A stretch of 64,000 nt of DNA from Lachancea dasiensis. Lineage: Eukaryota; Ascomycota; Saccharomycetes; Saccharomycetales; Saccharomycetaceae. The position numbers were made by a program, and so were the translations under genes. The stretch is taken from NCBI GenBank assembly GCA_900074725.1, contig LT598461.1, positions 186,001 to 250,000 on the forward strand, given 5' to 3'. Each line of letters begins with the position of its first letter. The stretch's first letter is position 1. Positions 38,701-46,504 of this stretch are shown here, one piece after another. The notes below the pieces were generated by a model that had not been told where the DNA came from, ran no database searches, and saw only the letters and a list, made by a program, of their open reading frames with translations.

Positions 38701-41700
38701 CAACTGATAAAAAATTTCCAAAGCGATATTTTCAAGGTCTTCTTGGATGGAAATTCCTTGGAGAGTTGCTATGCCTCTGTCGCATCTGTTGCAAATCGCT
38801 GGTTAGATGTATTAGATTCTAAAGGTGTCATGTTAGAGGATGAGGATCTTATTGAATTGATTTGCGAGAACAGAAGCATGTCGAAAACGTTGAAAGAGTA
38901 CGAGGGTCAAAAGTCCACTTCAATTACAACCGCCAAAAGATTAGGAGAGTTTCTTGGGGAGGAGATGGTGAAGGATAAGGGGTTACAGTGTAAATACATT
39001 ATCAGCTCCCGTCCTATGAACACTCCAGTCACGGAGCGAGCAATTCCTGTTGCTATTTTTTCAGCGGATTTGGCTTTAAAAAGATCTTTTTTGAGGAGAT
39101 GGCTGGGAGACAGTTCTTTAGAAAATTTTGATCCTAGAGCTATCATAGATTGGGAATACTACAGAGAAAGATTAGCTTCGGTAGTTCAAAAAATCATTTC
39201 GATTCCAGCGGCACTGCAAGGAATAAAGAATCCTGTCCCGAGAGTAGACCACCCAGATTGGTTAAAGAAAAAGATTGCAATAAGCGAGGATAAGTTCAAG
39301 CAAACATCATTGAGCTCGTTTTTCAAAAAGTCATTGGCAAAAAATGCCATCGCAGATATAGAAGATGGATTCAATGAGCCGCCTATTTCTCCAGCAATTC
39401 CTAAGAATGCTAGAGTAACATCGAAGCGTAAAGTCAAAAGGAAAAATATAGATTCAGACGTAGAAGAGTCTTTGGTACTTCCTAGCGAGATGCCTTCGAT
39501 GACCGAGGACTACGTTGCATGGCTTGCGTACCAATCAATCAAATGGAAGATTCAAGCTCGTAATAGGGAAAGAAGAACTCAGCTTTTTGGTAACCGCGCG
39601 AATACAACTCAAAGGAGCGCCCTAGGAAAGATAATGAGGAAGCACGCAGAATCATACGCAAATTCAACATGGGAGATTCTAGAGTATAGAGAGACTTTGG
39701 AGCCCGGAGTTTTAGACGTCTCTGTTCTTCTGGACCGTAAAATCCATAGGCTGAAATTCAAAGTTCCTAAAACCCTATTTGTTAACTTCAAGTCTAAAAT
39801 GTTGCCAGCCGCACGAGGAATTGAAAACTGTATAGTCGAAAAATCGACGGCTGTGCTTCCCAACAACAATATTTTGAAGTGCGCGGATCCCAGTCCTTTG
39901 TTCAAAATAACGCTTCCCGAAGAAACTTACCTAGAAGAGCTTCAAAAGCCCACCAGTATTCTTAACTGTGATCAAGTTTTGGGTGTCTACGAGTCATCAG
40001 TTACATCAGCGGAAAGAGCTATTATGGATCTAGGTGCTACGGTTGAGTTCAACTCTAGTGCCGTTGGTGCTTTAGGAAAAGGTTTACAAAAAGGGTTCGA
40101 GCTGAAAAACTTACATTCCGTACCATCGGAACGCTATCTGGATAAATTTGAACTAGACGTGTGCTATTTACTTCACCTATCGAGCAACTTGGGTTACGAA
40201 TATTTCGTTCTTTACAAAGCCTGGAGCTACGAAACAGAAATTTTTGTCTTGAAGCCGTCTGCTACAGCTTTAGAAATAACTACAAACTCCTTAAAGCATA
40301 CTTTCAAAGAAATGCGCTCTCAGAAAGCTCATAAACTTGATAAGTTCTATGACATTATTCAATTTCCGGCGGAGCTTGACATAAAGATGCAATTTTCAAC
40401 AGATCTCAGAACACTCTATAGAAAGCTGTCCTCGTCTATCAGCAAGATGAACGAAGATAAGGCTTCACAGGTTTTACTTCTTTTGCAATCACCTTATGCA
40501 TCGAAGATCAGGCAAACGGTAAGGCCTCTTCGCCAGATTGCAACAGTGGAAATATCTTTGCCAGAACTTGAGCTTCCTCCCTTAAACTGGCAAAATACTG
40601 TAGTAAAGAAAATTGTCAGCCATGTCCTCTCTTTGGGTACGTGGTTACAAAACTTAATATCCTTATCACGGTACGCAAACATCCCAATTTGCAATATTAA
40701 GCTTGACAAGATGTCCTTTGTCATAGATGTTCTATATGCAAGACAGCTAAAGCAAAACAACATAGTCCTTTGGTGGAACGAAGGCAATCCGCTACCAGAT
40801 CTGGGAGGTATAGAAAAGGACTTCAACCCTTATATGGCATCGTTAATGTGTGATCAGGAAATCCTTATTACAAATGTGCCAGCAGCTTATGATGATGTTA
40901 CACTTGAGATAGAAATGACCAATTTGACAATCAACACAGTTTTGACATCCGCTGTCATCAATGAAGCAGAAGGAAGTGATATGGTGGACATCGAGCTCTC
41001 TTCGAATGGCGGCGAGAAAAATTCCACAAGTGGTTTTGTTGAGGATAGTTTTTCAAGTATCTCATTGACCGTTTTGAGGACACTTCTTAAATCTCTTTGG
41101 GATGACGCGTTGGCAGAAGATGGAACAGCAGACTCTTTGGTTCATACCTTCATTCTTTGGGTACAATCTCCAGACTCAAAGCTTTTTGATTATGCTTTGA
41201 AATACCACGTTCACAACTTGACCAAGAAAGCCATTTTGCAGCTTATGAATGTATGCAGGGGCCTTGGGTCTGAAGTAGTTTATGCCGACCGTGGTAAGCT
41301 CTTGTTGAAAACGAAGAAAACAACTGTTGAAAGCTGTTATGCCTATAGCCAGTATTTGATAAGAACTATTAGAACGTCACCGTTGTTTGGCTTCTTAGAT
41401 TTATCGATCCACAGATACTGGGACTTATTGTTGTGGATGGATTCTTACAATTTTGGCGGCAGAGCTTGTACTAGAATTACCGAGAACGACACCCAGGAGT
41501 TGGAGGCCTATTCCCAGTGGCACATCAAGAATTTCCTTCCCAAAATTTATCAGCAGGAATTTGACGATTGGATGGTAATCGTGCTGGATAGCATGATTAA
41601 GGCGAAGCAGGAATACCACGAGAATAACATGGAGTCGCAGCGATTAACTCAACTCACTAAGAAAATTAATGACGGCGATGGAGAAGAAGAGGGAGATGGC

Positions 41701-42387
41701 TCACTAGCTGGGTTCACACAACGATTTGGCCAACCTCTTGTGAAAAGAATGCAAAAGCTTTTACGAACGCAAAGAGAATACATTCTTGACCCCAAGTTCA
41801 ATGATGAGTATAAAGCACCTGATCTTCCAGGGTCACATCTTAAGGCTTCCAACCCGCTACTGGAGCTAGTGAAAGATCTCTGCCATGTCATGCTACTCGC
41901 CACGCGCCAAACAATAGAGGTTCGCACGTTAAGAAAAGACCTTCTCAAAATTTTCGAAGTTCGTGAATTTGATTGGAAGTCTGAGTTTAAGGATCCTAGC
42001 TGGTCACTGAAAGTGAGTAATTTGAACTGTGAATATTGCTCTTTCATATGTGATCTCGACTTTTGCAAGATTGACAGCATCGCCTTTCTAAATTGTTCGC
42101 AATGCCAGAAGCCCTTCGATTCAGTTCTTTTACAGGAACACCTGGTACAAGCGTTCCAAATCGACCTACAGAGCTATTATGTCCAGGATTTGAAGTGTAC
42201 TAAATGCGGAAGAGTTAAGGACGATGCAATGTCGTCACATTGCCCCTGTTCTGGAAGCTGGAGAAACTCAATTTCCCAAAAGTCACTTATGGAAAAAATC
42301 CACGTTTACCGAAAAGTCGCTCGCTACTTTAAATTCGATCTTCTCGATTCTGCGGTCTCCGAGCTCATAGCTACAGAGGACTATTAG
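35767..42387 (+). CDS. POL2: DNA polymerase epsilon catalytic subunit
   Basis: 2206 residues, close to S. cerevisiae Pol2 (2222). The proofreading exonuclease is intact: FDIETTK (about 276-282), FNGDFFDWPF and YSVSDAVATYY. The polymerase motifs are intact: VDVASMYPN (motif A, about 625), NSFYGYVMRKG (motif B, about 814) and ELDTDG (motif C, about 860). The iron-sulfur-type cysteines in CATCDFNRPGKTC are present. A PIP box QTSLSSFF lies near 1178. An inactive second exonuclease-polymerase half follows, then two C-terminal zinc modules (about 2087-2165; CEYC...CSQC and CTKC...CPC) that bind Dpb2. It is the leading-strand replicase. ORC5 follows in the same direction 148 bp downstream. Confidence 0.98.
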   Translation: MQGRFKGSSTAKFVKNPGSGRSNNAQHTSISSTAQQLIETLKKDQIDAKMGFERYTAPQFSGNFTSWQELPGRVGWLVNMHPIMISEESANSSGSNSTGSGVSGVDFYFLDDEGGSFKSVITFDPYFLVACRDESRVHDAEEFLKRHLDHCVGKVEIVVKNDLSMGSPLAGLNKTMLKLTFSNVNNLFEARRCLRPIILDNENNLLQRSMYHVNSGTVEETKMLISDIREYDVPFHVRVAIDKDIRVGKWYKVSSRGFFEISEKVAFADPVVLAFDIETTKAPLKFPIATVDQIMMISYMIDGEGFLITNREIISEDIEDFEYSPRPEYPGSFTIFNEADELSLLERFFEHIRDARPTVISTFNGDFFDWPFVETRAKINGLDMFEEIGFAADSEGEYKSTYCAHMDCFRWVKRDSYLPQGSQGLKAVTQAKLGYNPIELDPELMTPYAYEKPQLLSEYSVSDAVATYYLYMKYVHPFIFSLCTIIPLNPDEVLRKGTGTLCEMLLTVQAYKADILLPNKHTDPIERFYDGHLLESETYVGGHVESLEAGVFRSDIKNDFKIDPAMIDDLLVDLPHALKFCIEVENNSKLEDVTNFDSVKLEIEDRLLELKTNNRRNEFPLIYHVDVASMYPNIMITNRLQPDSVKSDRDCATCDFNRPGKTCDRNLQWAWRGEYFPTKMDEYNMVKRALQNETFQNKNKKSLKKILTFDELSYTDQVAHIKKRLTEYSKKVYHRVKSSEVVERTAIICQRENPFYVDTVRSFRDRRYEFKGLAKTWKQKHSAISNEEKHERDEAKKMIILYDSLQLAHKVILNSFYGYVMRKGSRWYSMEMAGITCLTGATIIQMARSVVEKIGRPLELDTDGIWCIIPKSFPDNFEFQLKNGKKLFLSYPCSMLNYKVHERFTNHQYQNLIDPITHRYETQSDNSIFFEVDGPYKAMVLPTSKEEGKGIKKRYAVFNNDGSLAELKGFELKRRGELQLIKNFQSDIFKVFLDGNSLESCYASVASVANRWLDVLDSKGVMLEDEDLIELICENRSMSKTLKEYEGQKSTSITTAKRLGEFLGEEMVKDKGLQCKYIISSRPMNTPVTERAIPVAIFSADLALKRSFLRRWLGDSSLENFDPRAIIDWEYYRERLASVVQKIISIPAALQGIKNPVPRVDHPDWLKKKIAISEDKFKQTSLSSFFKKSLAKNAIADIEDGFNEPPISPAIPKNARVTSKRKVKRKNIDSDVEESLVLPSEMPSMTEDYVAWLAYQSIKWKIQARNRERRTQLFGNRANTTQRSALGKIMRKHAESYANSTWEILEYRETLEPGVLDVSVLLDRKIHRLKFKVPKTLFVNFKSKMLPAARGIENCIVEKSTAVLPNNNILKCADPSPLFKITLPEETYLEELQKPTSILNCDQVLGVYESSVTSAERAIMDLGATVEFNSSAVGALGKGLQKGFELKNLHSVPSERYLDKFELDVCYLLHLSSNLGYEYFVLYKAWSYETEIFVLKPSATALEITTNSLKHTFKEMRSQKAHKLDKFYDIIQFPAELDIKMQFSTDLRTLYRKLSSSISKMNEDKASQVLLLLQSPYASKIRQTVRPLRQIATVEISLPELELPPLNWQNTVVKKIVSHVLSLGTWLQNLISLSRYANIPICNIKLDKMSFVIDVLYARQLKQNNIVLWWNEGNPLPDLGGIEKDFNPYMASLMCDQEILITNVPAAYDDVTLEIEMTNLTINTVLTSAVINEAEGSDMVDIELSSNGGEKNSTSGFVEDSFSSISLTVLRTLLKSLWDDALAEDGTADSLVHTFILWVQSPDSKLFDYALKYHVHNLTKKAILQLMNVCRGLGSEVVYADRGKLLLKTKKTTVESCYAYSQYLIRTIRTSPLFGFLDLSIHRYWDLLLWMDSYNFGGRACTRITENDTQELEAYSQWHIKNFLPKIYQQEFDDWMVIVLDSMIKAKQEYHENNMESQRLTQLTKKINDGDGEEEGDGSLAGFTQRFGQPLVKRMQKLLRTQREYILDPKFNDEYKAPDLPGSHLKASNPLLELVKDLCHVMLLATRQTIEVRTLRKDLLKIFEVREFDWKSEFKDPSWSLKVSNLNCEYCSFICDLDFCKIDSIAFLNCSQCQKPFDSVLLQEHLVQAFQIDLQSYYVQDLKCTKCGRVKDDAMSSHCPCSGSWRNSISQKSLMEKIHVYRKVARYFKFDLLDSAVSELIATEDY

Positions 42388-42535
42388 TTTGTTCCTCTCA
42401 CCTTGGTGAGAACTTTCAATAGCTCGTCTTAGACGATGAAACGCCAAATATTTGACGAATAGTGAAGCGATCATGCCAATACTTCGCTTGCACAGAGTCG
42501 AAATTGAACGCGGCCGGTCACTGGTCTAAGCACAA

Positions 42536-43960
42536 ATGGTTACAGTCAAACCCTTGGTTCTATTCAGGGAATACCAAGCATGTGCTCTGTCTTCGTTCAT
42601 CAGCGATGATCCGGATTTGTCGCCACCAAATATTTTAATACAAGGACATCAGAGTTCTGGCAAGACCCTTACGCTCATTAGATTTTTTGAAGACAATCCT
42701 CACATACACAACTGCTGGCTGAGTCCTGTCCAATTGGTGACTTGGAAGCCTCTTTTGCAACATGTGGCCAGGACGGTCTCGAGCTCTCTGATTAATTTGT
42801 TTCCGCATGTGAATTACGATATTCAGGATGCACTCGAGGCAGAAGATTTCTACTTCTTGATCCGAGTACTGGATACAGTATTACGTTGTTACGAGGTTTT
42901 GGAGAGAAAAGTGAATCTTTTCGTTGTACTGGATGGCCTTGACCAGTTAAAAGAGCTGGATCTCGAACTACTCCCTAAATTTCTTAAGCTGCATGAAATG
43001 TTAGACTCTAATTACAAAGTCCAATTGAAGTTCATATACACAATACGCGACGCTGCATTTCTCAGCAAGTACAGCACTTATAACATCCCAACCATCATCT
43101 TTCCACGTTATAAACATGAACAGGTGGCAGAGATACTTCTTCATGAGAAGTCAAACGACTATATTCACAGCGATGCTCTTATCAGTAAGGTACTTGCAAC
43201 TGGAATCGATCCCGATGATTCCATTTTCGAGCAGATCGCCGAAAACTATATCAAACTCATAATACAGGCCTTTCATTCATACACGGGTAACGATATAGTT
43301 GCACTGACAGACATCATGGATTCGAAATGGGAAGCTTATGTCGCTTCGATAACCGCTCAGAATATCTATGAACCACTTGCATTGTATCGTTCGAACATTG
43401 CACTATACACTACTACAGGCGATTCCTTTACTACTCCGAGTGACTCCAACTCCAACCAATTAGAAGATAAAGAGAAGGCAACCGCTTACGAACTTTCGTT
43501 AATATCCAAGTACCTGCTTTTAGCTGCCTATCTGTGTTCCTATTTGGAACCAAGGTATGACAGCAAGATCTTCTCAAAGAAGACCCATCTGCGAGCTGGT
43601 AGGTCATCCTATGGCCGTAGAACCAAAATGGAAACAAATCCTCGATATTTGCAACCTTCCCTTTTTCAGCTTGAAAGGCTTTTCTCCATCTTTCAAGCTA
43701 TATTTCCCATAGGGGACGACAAGCCTGGCAAAACAAGCATATTTAACCAAAATGAACTAATGAAAGCTAATGTGGAAGTATACGAGAACCTTGCTGAACT
43801 CAGTAGTCTCAAACTTATCACAACTGCTTCCGCCAAAAATGCGGATTATTTGAGCTACAAACTAAAATGGAAGATTAACGTTCCGTGGGAAATAATAACT
43901 GAGATTAGCTCCACGGTGAATTTTGATATTGCTGGGTACTTCTCAGGACTGCATAATTAA
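42536..43960 (+). CDS. ORC5: Origin recognition complex subunit 5
   Basis: 474 residues, near the S. cerevisiae length of 479. It is an AAA+ ATPase-like protein: Walker A is GHQSSGKT (about 37-44), followed by the Walker B-like VVLDGLDQL (about 129-137). A lid domain and C-terminal winged-helix region follow. Orc5 binds ATP and is part of the six-subunit complex that marks origins and loads Mcm2-7. The start is the ATG at 42536 (MVTVKPLVLFREYQ). POL2-ORC5 tandem order is conserved with S. cerevisiae YNL262W/YNL261W. Confidence 0.95.
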   Translation: MVTVKPLVLFREYQACALSSFISDDPDLSPPNILIQGHQSSGKTLTLIRFFEDNPHIHNCWLSPVQLVTWKPLLQHVARTVSSSLINLFPHVNYDIQDALEAEDFYFLIRVLDTVLRCYEVLERKVNLFVVLDGLDQLKELDLELLPKFLKLHEMLDSNYKVQLKFIYTIRDAAFLSKYSTYNIPTIIFPRYKHEQVAEILLHEKSNDYIHSDALISKVLATGIDPDDSIFEQIAENYIKLIIQAFHSYTGNDIVALTDIMDSKWEAYVASITAQNIYEPLALYRSNIALYTTTGDSFTTPSDSNSNQLEDKEKATAYELSLISKYLLLAAYLCSYLEPRYDSKIFSKKTHLRAGRSSYGRRTKMETNPRYLQPSLFQLERLFSIFQAIFPIGDDKPGKTSIFNQNELMKANVEVYENLAELSSLKLITTASAKNADYLSYKLKWKINVPWEIITEISSTVNFDIAGYFSGLHN

Positions 43961-44131
43961 GCATATTTAAAACTATATAGCATTTGAATGGATCATTCTA
44001 AATTCGAGGTTACATGAACTTGTTTACGATTTTCAATGTTAGATCATTTACTTTCTCAGTAGTGTAACTTTTGGAGCTTGCGGCCACTATTGAAAGTAAA
44101 CATAGCCCAACGCGAACAACAACAGACCCTC

Positions 44132-45211
44132 ATGAGGCCAAAAGATGTAGATAAACATCAATTTGACGGAGTCGATGAACAAGGATTTAAAACCAAAAAA
44201 AGGAGGAAGCTGGAATTGTTAGAAGACTTCAGTGAGTCATCAAGTTCAGATGAGGAAGCTGAAAAGGATCAACCATCGAGTGGGGAGGGCAGGGACTTGC
44301 CACCTGATAATAGTGAAGGGCCTGCCAAAGACGACATGTTCGCATCCGATGTAGAGGTGGATTCGACTTCAGCTAGGGGTACACAAAATGAGCCAGCAAG
44401 TGGACCTGAAAAACACGAGGAGGATGCTTTACTATCAAATTCCGATTCAGATGGAGGCATACAGATGGAGGCGTTCAATGTAGATGAAGAATCAAAATCT
44501 GGTACTTTTGACAAGCTTGGAAACTACGTGGAGAGCAAAGGTAATGCCAGTGAAGAAGAAGATGAGTTAGAACAGGATCAGTGGATTAATGATTACAAGG
44601 ATACCAAGCAAGTACGACAAGCAAAGATTGCCAAAGAAAAAATGGCTAGGCGACGAGAACAGATAAAAGCAAGTGCTTCAAGAAACAGGCGCTTTTTTAC
44701 GTTCGAGGAGAGCCTACAGAGATTGCTGTACTTTATGGAAGATAAAGAAACTGTATTAGATGTGCTGGGGAGACTGAACAAATACCGTACCAGATATAAA
44801 GTAGGCCGCCATCGAACTCAAACGAAGTCCAAGAAGGATAACAACGCAGGAGCTGGGTCCACAGACGAGACGCGGTTTCAATGTACTGTAAATGCAGTCA
44901 ATATGGTCACAGAACTGCTAGAAATTATTCAAAAGAAGGGAGTTTCTGACGTCTACGAACTCACCAAAGGAAGAGTTTTGGAGCTGGTAGAGGAAGAGCT
45001 GTTAGGAGATGAACCTGTCAACAACTACCATTCAAAATTATGGAGTTTCAAGTGGCTGAACGATCCTGCGACCTTGAATAAAGCATTTTCCAATTACGAG
45101 ATGCAGTCTTGGAAAATGACTTATTTTCAAGACAGTGTTATTGTGAAACATGTAGAAGACGAAGACGTCCCTACGAACTGGCTCCACATTAGCTGTTTGA
45201 ATTTCATGTAG
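44132..45211 (+). CDS. LIN1: Lin1, U5 snRNP-associated GYF-domain protein
   Basis: 359 residues from the ATG at 44132; the open frame begins 18 codons earlier only at a TTG. The N-terminal half is acidic and Ser-rich (SESSSSDEEAEKD). A central basic helical region contains DQWINDYKDTKQVRQAKIAKEKMARRREQ, and the C-terminal about 65 residues form a GYF-type domain (WSFKWLND, SYEMQ-like NYEMQSWKMTYF). Homologues (human CD2BP2/U5-52K) bind the U5 snRNP during assembly. S. cerevisiae Lin1 also interacts with cohesin and replication proteins. In S. cerevisiae LIN1 (YHR156C) lies beside YSP1, the duplicate of SIP3, which explains its presence here. It ends only 16 bp from the convergent LTO1 stop. 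Confidence 0.88.
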   Translation: MRPKDVDKHQFDGVDEQGFKTKKRRKLELLEDFSESSSSDEEAEKDQPSSGEGRDLPPDNSEGPAKDDMFASDVEVDSTSARGTQNEPASGPEKHEEDALLSNSDSDGGIQMEAFNVDEESKSGTFDKLGNYVESKGNASEEEDELEQDQWINDYKDTKQVRQAKIAKEKMARRREQIKASASRNRRFFTFEESLQRLLYFMEDKETVLDVLGRLNKYRTRYKVGRHRTQTKSKKDNNAGAGSTDETRFQCTVNAVNMVTELLEIIQKKGVSDVYELTKGRVLELVEEELLGDEPVNNYHSKLWSFKWLNDPATLNKAFSNYEMQSWKMTYFQDSVIVKHVEDEDVPTNWLHISCLNFM

Positions 45212-45227
45212 ATTGGGCGAAGCTACG

Positions 45228-45725
45228 TCACCACATATCTTTCTCCGGTTGAGAAACAGCGTTTGTCGAGCCACTATCTTCAACATAGGCATTTAGCTCC
45301 CCTGCGACTGTTTTGGAAACTGTTTCGAGCATCTCGAATGTTAGCTTCTCAGGATTTCCTGCATTTAGGTCTTTCCAGCGCTTACTGAGAGCCATCAACA
45401 ATAGCCTGAATTTATTTTTGAGTCGCACGATGTTTTTCTCATATATTTGCACACTCTCATCACGATTGTCCATGGGGATTTCGTCTATCAAAGCTAGTAT
45501 TAGTTGGATGTTCTTGTCAATGGAAGCACTGAAATTAAGTTTCTTCAACTCATTACAAACACCGCGAATCACTCCTATGAAAATAAATCTTTGGAATCCA
45601 ACTTGCAACCCATATTGTTTACCCTCGAGATGATTGTGCTTAAGGTTTTCGCTTCGGCCATCTTTAAACCCCTCCACATAAAAGCTCTCCTCCAAATTCA
45701 GCACTTCGTCGAATTCTGTGGTCAT
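45228..45725 (-). CDS. LTO1: Lto1, adaptor for cytosolic iron-sulfur insertion into Rli1
   Basis: 165 residues from the ATG at 45725; a TTG three codons upstream extends the frame but is not a likely start. The N-terminal part has the deca-GX3 pattern of Yae1/Lto1 proteins (spaced glycines in EGFKDGR, LEGKQYGLQVGFQRF and IGVIRG). The C-terminus ends in Trp (KDMW), the aromatic ending by which Lto1 docks on the CIA targeting complex. With Yae1 it recruits the CIA machinery to the ABC protein Rli1, needed for ribosome recycling. The 5' leader holds a separate 46-codon open frame that stops 5 nt before this ATG. Confidence 0.93.
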   Translation of the reverse strand: MTTEFDEVLNLEESFYVEGFKDGRSENLKHNHLEGKQYGLQVGFQRFIFIGVIRGVCNELKKLNFSASIDKNIQLILALIDEIPMDNRDESVQIYEKNIVRLKNKFRLLLMALSKRWKDLNAGNPEKLTFEMLETVSKTVAGELNAYVEDSGSTNAVSQPEKDMW

Positions 45726-45730
45726 TTTGA

Positions 45731-45871
45731 TCAATAACCCTTCAATTCAAGGCACCAACCCTCGGATTTAAGTTGCTGGAAGGGAGCGTCGTTGAGTGAT
45801 TCATCGTAGATTGGTTCGTCGTTATATTCCATCTTTAATCCTGATGGGTTGAAAGAGTATTCGTACAACAT
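45731..45871 (-). CDS. 46-codon open frame immediately upstream of LTO1 (uORF or small gene)
   Basis: Starts at an ATG at 45871 and stops with the TGA at 45731-45733, 5 nt before the LTO1 ATG and in a different frame. The predicted peptide is acidic and aromatic (MLYEYSFNPSGLKMEYNDEP at its start, about six Tyr in 46 residues) with an internal ATG at codon 14. I do not recognise it. If transcribed with LTO1 it would be an upstream ORF that could repress LTO1 translation; otherwise it could be a small independent protein. Nothing in the sequence decides between these. Confidence 0.3.
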   Translation of the reverse strand: MLYEYSFNPSGLKMEYNDEPIYDESLNDAPFQQLKSEGWCLELKGY

Positions 45872-46070
45872 GTCCTATATTTGTCAAACTAACAGATCTG
45901 CTGTAGTACTCATTATAAGTACGCGCAAGATCACTATATCAGTTACAGAGCCCTGAGGGCCAGAATACAATTTATTGGAGCAGTTGGCTTGTATGAGGGA
46001 GTTGAGCATCGATTGAGACTTCCTGAACCAGTGCCGATACCTAGGGCGCGAAGTTATGAGATCGGTAGCT

Positions 46071-46292
46071 TCAAAGGATCTCTGATCGTTTTACCTCCTT
46101 GCCTGTCTTCTTGATCTTGTCCAGCACCGTTTCAAACGGTAGTACGCTTTTGACATCTACAGTCTGTTTTTCTAGGGAAATGTTTATTTCTGATACGTCG
46201 GGCTCCAATCGAGTCAGAACTCTCTTGATCGCGTTGGAACAGCCTTCGCAGGTCATCACGACTTCAAAGTGGTAGTGTTTGGGGGCAGACAT
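46071..46292 (-). CDS. ATX1: Atx1, cytosolic copper chaperone
   Basis: 73 residues, the exact family size. A single heavy-metal-associated domain has the copper-binding MTCEGC motif (residues 13-18, cysteines 15 and 18) and the conserved lysines of loop 5 near KKTGKEV. Atx1 hands Cu(I) to the Ccc2 ATPase in the trans-Golgi for loading onto Fet3. The start is the ATG at 46292. A Reb1-type site and a CGCACCC sequence (similar to the Aft iron-regulator core) lie about 120-140 bp upstream. ATX1 is iron-regulated by Aft1 in S. cerevisiae. Confidence 0.97.
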   Translation of the reverse strand: MSAPKHYHFEVVMTCEGCSNAIKRVLTRLEPDVSEINISLEKQTVDVKSVLPFETVLDKIKKTGKEVKRSEIL

Positions 46293-46424
46293 ACGGAGGT
46301 TGTTGGTTGAAGTCTACTTGAGGAATGAGAAGTGCTGGGGTTACAAAGGCCGATGATGCCAACTAAATTTATATGTAAATTAAGGTCCGGTTAGTCAATA
46401 AGCGAAATTAACGCACCCTGGTGT

Positions 46425-46432
46425 CCGGGTAA
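46425..46432 (+). promoter_or_regulatory. Reb1-type site CCGGGTAA upstream of ATX1
   Basis: Perfect match to the Reb1 consensus (TTACCCGG on the other strand), about 133 bp upstream of ATX1 and 73 bp beyond the DSL1 stop. Reb1 opens promoters and can also block read-through from an upstream gene. Just to its left, 46412-46418 reads CGCACCC, one base from the Aft core TGCACCC. Confidence 0.55.
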
Positions 46433-46504
46433 AGGATAATAATGGCTAAGAGCATTTGAATGGAAGTCGGGTATTATTGACATGAGATCGGGACTGCCCA
46501 ACAA

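Noticed and set aside
41649-42080. 143-codon minus-strand frame inside POL2
   Set aside because: Antisense shadow of a highly conserved coding region.
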